From positions 186,001-250,000 of the forward strand of contig JARFJB010002414.1 of the NCBI GenBank assembly GCA_036346205.1: a stretch of DNA of 64,000 bases, written 5' to 3'. Shown piece after piece: positions 34,505-64,000 of this stretch. The stretch comes from Vesta saturnalis. Lineage: Eukaryota; Arthropoda; Insecta; Coleoptera; Lampyridae. The position numbers and the translations under genes are program-made. Within the stretch, counting starts at the first letter, position 1. Each line of letters opens with the position of its first letter. The notes beneath the pieces are model-generated. The model saw only the letters and a program-made list of their open reading frames with translations, searched no databases and had not been told where the DNA came from.

Positions 34505-35083
34505 TTTAAACAATACCAAGTCCATCTGCTTCTATCAATAATACGATTTATTCATTTTTCATACGTATTTAATTTTTAGGCTTACACTACCTGTAATAAT
34601 TTTAATAGACATGTTAACTTAAAAAAATACCAAGTCCATCTGCTTCCATAAAACATCAATAATACTATTTAATCATTTTTATTCATATTTAATTTTTAGT
34701 CTTACGGCATCTACGCCTTACGAGGCTAGGGCCTCTTATTAGAATACAATCTTTATGACAGGGGCGAAGCCTGGGAACAGATTCCAGTCTTACAAGACTA
34801 GGGCCCCTTATTAGAATGCAACCCCCAGTCCATTAATAAATTTTTCGTATAGATAAAAGGTCACAATATGTAGATAGAATTAAAAGAAATGTAATAATAA
34901 TTTTAATAACAATTATGCAATATCCTTTGATAAAAACAAGCCTAATAAATATTAATAACAGATCAAATGTTTTTATTCTCAGGTGAAAAAAATACGACCT
35001 CCACGTGGCATATAAAAAATGGCGACCAACGGTGTCCCAAGGGTGACGTCACAAAAAACAAAATGGCGGCGGAAGGTGCTTTC

Positions 35084-35486
35084 TATTAATGTCTTCTATT
35101 AATATTGATATAAGCCGAAATGTCAATGAATTAAAAATGGCCACATCTGATTTTTAATCTACTCCTTGAAATCGGCATCAGGAACTGAAATTGTACTTTC
35201 AAAAAGATTTAATCCCTACTGACAAAGGCTCAAACTATTTTTAGGTAATGGAAAACAATTCTAAAACAATCTGCTTAGTATACCCTTTACTTTTACAACA
35301 ATTTTATAGTTTCAAAGTATGGGAGTGTTGATTACGTCAACATTTAAAACTTTAGCTTATCCCTAGCTTCTTGAAACGTTAAATGTTTATAGGACTTTTA
35401 TGAACTACTAAATCCATTTAATGCAAACTTTAAATGCAGAACCATAAACTTTCAGAATGAAACTGATACGAAACTTTATTTTTTAG
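35084..35486. other. Flank upstream of the channel coding start
   Basis: AT-rich. TTTTTTAG at 35479-35486 looks like a splice acceptor just before the start codon, so the transcription start and a 5' non-coding exon probably lie further upstream. Confidence 0.4.
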
Positions 35487-35501
35487 ATTTACAAGAAGAA
35501 C

Positions 35502-59735
<24,234 letters not shown>

Positions 59736-59820
59736 GTATAAGATTTATGTTGTAGCTTTTCGAAAATTTATTGTAAAAAATATAGAAGTATAGATGTATT
59801 AGATGTTTAGAGAATTTTAG

Positions 59821-59826
59821 AATAAA
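59821..59826 (+). terminator. Poly(A) signal AATAAA of the channel gene
   Basis: First AATAAA after the stop, 86 bases downstream. It gives a short 3' UTR and leaves about 230 bp before the end of the convergent odorant-binding protein gene. Confidence 0.6.
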
Positions 59827-60058
59827 ATACAAACCAAGGATGGCTAATTTGTTTTTATTGTTATTTATTTAAAAATTGTGGAATATTCTTAATTTATTTT
59901 GACTATAATTGAGCGCTGCCTGTGTTATAAAATAGTATAAAACTTATTGATAAGGAAAGCTAATCTATAACAGTACATTCAAACTTATGAACATGTATTA
60001 TAACATTTGGGTACCTACTTTTAATTACATTTAAGTGCAGGTTTTTTTAAATGAACGC

Positions 60059-60797
60059 TTAGTCATTATAGTCAATACAAGGTAGTCCCACCTACAAAAT
60101 TAATATAAGACAAAATTTTACAATTACGAATAAAGATTACCTTGTCTTTTTCTGCCAATGCGCATTTATATAAAGATAAAGCGGTTTCACATTCATCACT
60201 TTCTTCATGTACTAAAACAAATTAAACTAACAAAAATTGAGAACAATGATCAAAATCGAACCTGAAGTCAAACATACATCGGCAACTTGTTTAGCCTTGT
60301 TATAGTAATCTTCATCCATCCCTTTTACTTTTTCTAGCTTGGAATAAGCTTCTGCTGGAGATATTTTACCAGATGCGTCTTGCTAAAAAACAGCTGAAAA
60401 TTACGTTACAACAGAATAAAACCTTACAATTCCTGCTTTTTTGTTCATGCATGCCAAGAAACACTTTCCCTTATCTGTAGTTGGTGGCGCGTGCGCTAAC
60501 AGTGGTGCAATATCGTCTAGAAGTATCTAGATTAGTTGTAACAGTTGTATACCTAACTACTTAGAATCTTACCATCAGTAGCACCCATTTCTGCTTTGCA
60601 CTCCATTGCCTTTGCTTTTGTTTCAGTTTTAATTAATGCCAAAAGTTCTGGCGCTATCTGTTGCCCAACACAAATAATTTATTTTACAATAATGTGATTA
60701 TAAATATAGAACCAAGTAGTAAAAATATTGTAAATAATTAAAAATTTACCGCGAATGCTGTTGCAAGTAGAACTGGAAAAACAATGATGAACTTCAT
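60059..60797 (-). CDS. Classic odorant-binding protein, 6 exons, 148 aa
   Basis: Minus-strand exons 60797-60750, 60657-60573, 60516-60428, 60382-60262, 60211-60141 and 60091-60059 join in frame at GT-AG borders; introns are 49-92 bp. Secreted carrier of small hydrophobic ligands in sensillar lymph or other fluids. Signal peptide MKFIIVFPVLLATAFA fills exon 1. Six cysteines at 36, 63, 67, 111, 122 and 131 give spacings 26, 3, 43, 10 and 8. C2-x3-C3 and C5-x8-C6 are diagnostic of the PBP/GOBP fold. Motifs: KCFLACMNKKAGI, KISPAEAYSKLEK, DECETALSLYKCALAEKDK. An extra Cys (143) lies in the tail VGLPCIDYND. No stop or frame error, length usual for the family. The donor of exon 4 (GTTCGA) is weak. 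Ligand unknown. Confidence 0.92.
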
Positions 60798-60860
60798 TTT
60801 GCCCAAGTATGATTAGAATAATTCTGTTCTGAACTGAAGTTTTTCAAGTAACGTCTTCTA

Positions 60861-60867
60861 TTTTATA
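60861..60867 (-). promoter_or_regulatory. TATA box of the odorant-binding protein gene
   Basis: TATAAAA on the minus strand lies 32 bases upstream of the A in TCAGT (60837-60833), the arthropod initiator. That places the start site near 60835, giving a 5' UTR of about 38 bases. Confidence 0.75.
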
Positions 60868-61504
60868 CCTTAATCTGAAGGTTATCGATGTTCATATATT
60901 TTATGATTAACTTGTTCGTCACTAGATTATGTATTTAAGGTTTTTTAATATAATTACACATATAAGGTGAACGATAATAACAATGAATTGCACCTTCTAG
61001 ATACTATTTCTGCTAATAATTGAGCTGTTATGTAATTTTGATTAATAATTGACTGTGCAATTTGCTTCAAAGTATTCGGATAAAAAGATAAGCCATAATT
61101 AAATTTATTACAATGTAGTAACAATTGTATTACAAACTTAATTTCACAGGTATCATTGCTTTACAAAACATTTGAATATACACATTATAATTTATTTAAG
61201 TTAAATGGTTACGTACAAAAATGACCACTTACAATTTTATTATTTATAGATCTTATTTGCAATATTTACCGCATTTAATTTTATAATAGGGCCAATTACA
61301 GGAAATTTTGTTTTTTATGTTCAAAATTTATTTGGGGAAATTATGGGAGAAGGAACTTATTATATCGATTTATCTCTTTGTTTATGCACGCAATAAAGTT
61401 CGTTAATTATGAATAACTTGTGCAAAATTTATAAATTGCGTGCCAATGATTGTGTACGTCCACAAGAGAGAGCCAAACCCATTATCAATCTCAAAATTAC
61501 TATG
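60868..61504. other. Upstream DNA of the odorant-binding protein gene
   Basis: AT-rich; no second odorant-binding protein exon or other gene recognised. Confidence 0.5.
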
Positions 61505-61778
61505 CATTTTATTAAATACACAAATAAAAAGTTATCTCGAGTAGAATTTGAACCTACGACATGCACTTTGCTAGAATACTGCTCAAATCAACTAAGCTAT
61601 CGAGATACAAGCCCCAATCGATGTAAATTCTGTCTTTATGTATGTAGAACTGATGTAAATTCTAAATATAATGAGATTACAGTCAAGTTACTTATATTAA
61701 TACACATACCGAAGCAATTTGACTAATGTTAAATTATTATAAGTTTTGTAATGAACGAATAAGTTCAAAAGTAAATAC
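61505..61778 (-). repeat. Third tRNA-like repeat unit
   Basis: The minus strand repeats the linker (ATTAGTCAAATTGCTTCGGT), the leader, the cloverleaf (61606-61534, acceptor ATCTCGA/TCGAGAT) and the T5 run. It begins with the tail of what would have been a preceding unit, so the moving unit is tail-linker-cloverleaf-tail. D arm and anticodon arm are more decayed than in the copies at 1.3-1.7 kb. The plus-strand frame across it is an artefact. Confidence 0.8.
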
Positions 61779-62110
61779 AGGGTATCCGATAACCAATGGA
61801 CAATACGGCAACTGCAGAAAGAGGTGATCAAAAACATGCGTTAGTAAAATGTTAATAGGGCGTTAAAGTTGGCATATTATTTTTGAAAATACGTAATAGT
61901 TAGAAAACAGCTGAGTGTATTGACTCAAATTTGGTACACTTTATTTTTTTTAAGGGTGATAAACACGAATCTGTCATAATTTTTTATGATACTCCTAGAG
62001 GGCGCTAGTTACACAGTTCGAATGAGATAAATCCACGTTATTTTAATACTAAATAACAAAAATGTTATTATTTTATTTTAAGGAGTTTTCGAGGTATTGC
62101 TATTTTAATA
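61776..62110 (+). repeat. Mariner-type transposon end fragment
   Basis: TACAGGGTATCCGATAACCA, ATGGACAATACGGCAACTGC and AGAGGTGATCAAAAACATGC have the look of a terminal region of the insect mariner group. No transposase or opposite end seen. Confidence 0.45.
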
Positions 62111-62445
62111 TTGCAGTGCATATCATTGCACGGCAATTTAAAAACAACAATATTTGAAAGTGGCCTGTGACTACTAAAGGAACTGTCAATTATTTATTAG
62201 TTGAAAACAGAGATTTATAATTATTGTGTTTTTAAATATTGAATTGACAGTATCGCACCCCTGTGACGTTAGTCCCCCAATAATTAAAAAATTAATCTTT
62301 TTTAGGAGTTCTATGCAGATTTTCGATATTTCTAAAGTTCTTGATAGTTTTAAGAAATAGTTCTGGCTATTAAAGGTATGAAAATATACTCAAAAGATAT
62401 GGGGAGCTAACTTCACCCAGCCCCTATTTTACATAGTTACATTTT
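62111..62445. other. Intergenic, nothing recognised
   Basis: No feature supported. Confidence 0.45.
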
Positions 62446-64000
62446 TTTTTTATGATTGTGGACCTGAACAGGCTAAATAAGGCCTATCGTGCTAAAGCAC
62501 TCAGGAACACTTAGGAGGATGGATAGAGGGATAATGAATTGCCAATAGATGCCTATGAACAGCTACCCTAAATTTTCTCATATCATAAGTGAGAGGAAAA
62601 CAGGAACTAGGGAGATCATTCCAGAGTTTAGAAGCCGTGTAGAAAAATGTGGATTGCGCCCGTTTGGTACGACAAGTGGAGATTTGTACTGCATACTGAT
62701 GATGTGAATGAGCGAACCGAGTGTTTCTCGCAAAGATAGCCGGAGATGGTATCAAAGAATGTAATTCACCAGCACAATAGCCGTTGTAATAACGATAATA
62801 CAAAGAAAGAACTGAAACATCCTTCTATGCTCAAGGGACTCTATGTGAGAAGTTAAGGACGGGTCATTTATAAGCCTAATCGCTCTCTTTTAAATACCAT
62901 CAACGATATAGAGAGCGTATTGGGGAGCACTAACCCAAAGGTGAGAATTATATTCCAGATGAGGCCGAATTTGGGCCTTATACAGCAGAAGGAGTTGTCG
63001 AGAGGTAAAGTAATGCTTAGATCTGTACAAAAAGCCTATTTTACGAGCAGCTGTTTTGGTAGCTGACAAGATGGTCAACCCACGAGAGATTTGAAGATAC
63101 AGTCATACCCAACAGAGTAATAGAGTCTTAAAACTTAAGAACTGAGCCATTCATACTTACAACAGGAAATGATCGATCTTTTTTGGCGGACATAAGGCAA
63201 CACTGAGTTTTGTTAGCATTAAATTTAACTAAATTATTGCTTCCCCATTCGAGAATACGTTGAATGTCTTTGTTGATTGAATTTGCCATTTTAGCTTTAA
63301 TTTCTTGATTTGACATAGAAGGTGGATTATCACTATGAGTAGACTGAGATGAACTACAGTGAAGAGTGCTATCGTCAGCAGAACAATGGATGGGGTTAGT
63401 TGTTGAAGAAATAAGGTCGTTTATGTACAGCAGAAAAAGTGTAGGCGCTATAATGGATCCCTGTGGTACGCCCGCGTTAATGCTAACTTCTTTTGAAAAA
63501 AAGCTATCAACTACGACACGTATTCGTCTTTTATCAAGGAAACTAGAAACCCAGTTGATGAGCGTATCATTTGACCCAAACGAGGTGAGTTTGGCAAGTA
63601 AATACTTATGCCAAACTTGGTCAAATGCCTTTGAGATATCTCAAGCGACTACAACTGTTTCACCGGACTGCTCTACTGTATTGTTCCAAACTTGGGTCAC
63701 ATATGAAAGAAGATCGCCTGTTGAACGACTTTGCCTAAACCCATATTGGTGGCCACTAAGGAGTTTGTTAGTTTCAAGGAACGTGAGTAGTTGTTGATTG
63801 ATTGCTTTTTCCATGATTTTAGACAAAATGGAAATGATGGCAATTGGTCGGTAATTTGAGGGATCGGTCTTATCGCCTTTTTTGGGAATAGGTTGAACAT
63901 TTGCTAACTTCCATGATGAAGGGAATTCCCCAGAAGACATAGAGATCGTATAGAGCTTAGATAGGACTGGTACTAGTTCGGGGGAACATCTCTTAAAGAC
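62446..64000 (-). pseudogene. Jockey/CR1-like LINE, copy 2, runs off the right edge
   Basis: Minus strand: WKLANVQPIPKKGDKTDPSNY (63910-63840, 19-20 residues before it lie at the edge), RPIAIISILSKIMEKAINQQ, HQYGFRQSRSTGDLLSYVTQ, then SADDSTL where copy 1 keeps FADD (near 63365), WGSNNLVKFNANKTQCCLMS, ARKIGFLYRSKHYFTSRQLL and the terminal block FFYTASKLWNDLPSSCFPLT. A poly-A (T9 at 62446-62454) marks the 3' end. Frame breaks separate the blocks. It shares long near-identical stretches with 29321-30950, and its 5' half lies outside the window. Confidence 0.85.

Larger units (their letters stand above)
32234..35083. mobile_element. Element with >500-bp inverted repeats
   Basis: The ends GCACCTTCGCCGCCAATTTT (32234) and the complement of AAATGGCGGCGGAAGGTGC (to 35074) are followed inwards by matching blocks over more than 500 bp: TGTGACGTCACCCTTG, GCATTCTAATAAGGGGCCCT, AGCAGATGGACTTGGTATTT. 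The palindrome TGACGTCA (a CRE-like site) sits about 25 bp from each end. The interior holds a reverse transcriptase fragment and a tandem array. No transposase is seen. Superfamily unknown. Confidence 0.75.

Overview
This 64 kb window reads as nuclear DNA of an insect. It is AT-rich and repeat-laden, with short GT-AG introns, arthropod-type promoter elements and a full set of insect transposon families (Tc1/mariner, Mutator-like, Penelope-like, Jockey/RTE-like LINEs, foldback elements). A beetle would fit, but the order is only a guess. No bacterial-style operon or viral genome is visible. Most of the window is intergenic or intronic DNA filled with decayed mobile elements.

Two host genes can be reconstructed exon by exon. 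(1) Plus strand, 35.5-59.7 kb: a Cys-loop ligand-gated anion channel (glycine/GABA-receptor-like, insect CG12344-type). It has eight coding exons that join in frame to about 413 residues, with signal peptide, both disulfide loops, M1-M4 and a PAR selectivity motif. Intron 1 (about 6.6 kb) and intron 7 (about 16 kb) are packed with transposons and satellites. (2) Minus strand, 60.06-60.80 kb: a classic six-cysteine odorant-binding protein of 148 residues in six small exons, with a TATA box and a TCAGT initiator. It lies tail to tail with the channel gene.

0-8 kb: a CpG-rich edge fragment; a tandem pair of tRNA-like units, each followed by a T5 Pol III terminator (a third copy lies at 61.5 kb); a decayed Penelope-like element (PLE) whose reverse transcriptase has been split by a (TA)n microsatellite; and a tRNA-like head followed by a hammerhead-ribozyme-like core.

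8-12 kb: hairpin MITEs; a mariner-type element between two (TA)n tracts; and a second PLE (10.5-11.8 kb) with a 13-bp target duplication, inverted pLTRs carrying hammerhead-like motifs, and only the GIY-YIG endonuclease left.

12-29 kb: a small TIR element; two foldback elements whose arms are short CG-rich tandem motifs; a mariner-type element with perfect TA duplications and a D-to-G change in its catalytic triad; and a decayed Mutator-transposase/YqaJ-nuclease gene that still has a recognisable 66-bp intron.

29-35 kb: a Jockey/CR1-like LINE (a sister copy runs off the right edge at 62.4-64 kb) and a 2.85-kb element with inverted repeats of more than 500 bp, a captured reverse transcriptase fragment and a tandem array.

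35-60 kb: the channel gene with its nested Tc1, mariner, 9-bp minisatellite, foldback PLE (60 bp upstream of exon 2), a three-copy repeat family, an RTE-like LINE, CA arrays, a CpG-rich non-coding block and an IS630-like DDE transposon.
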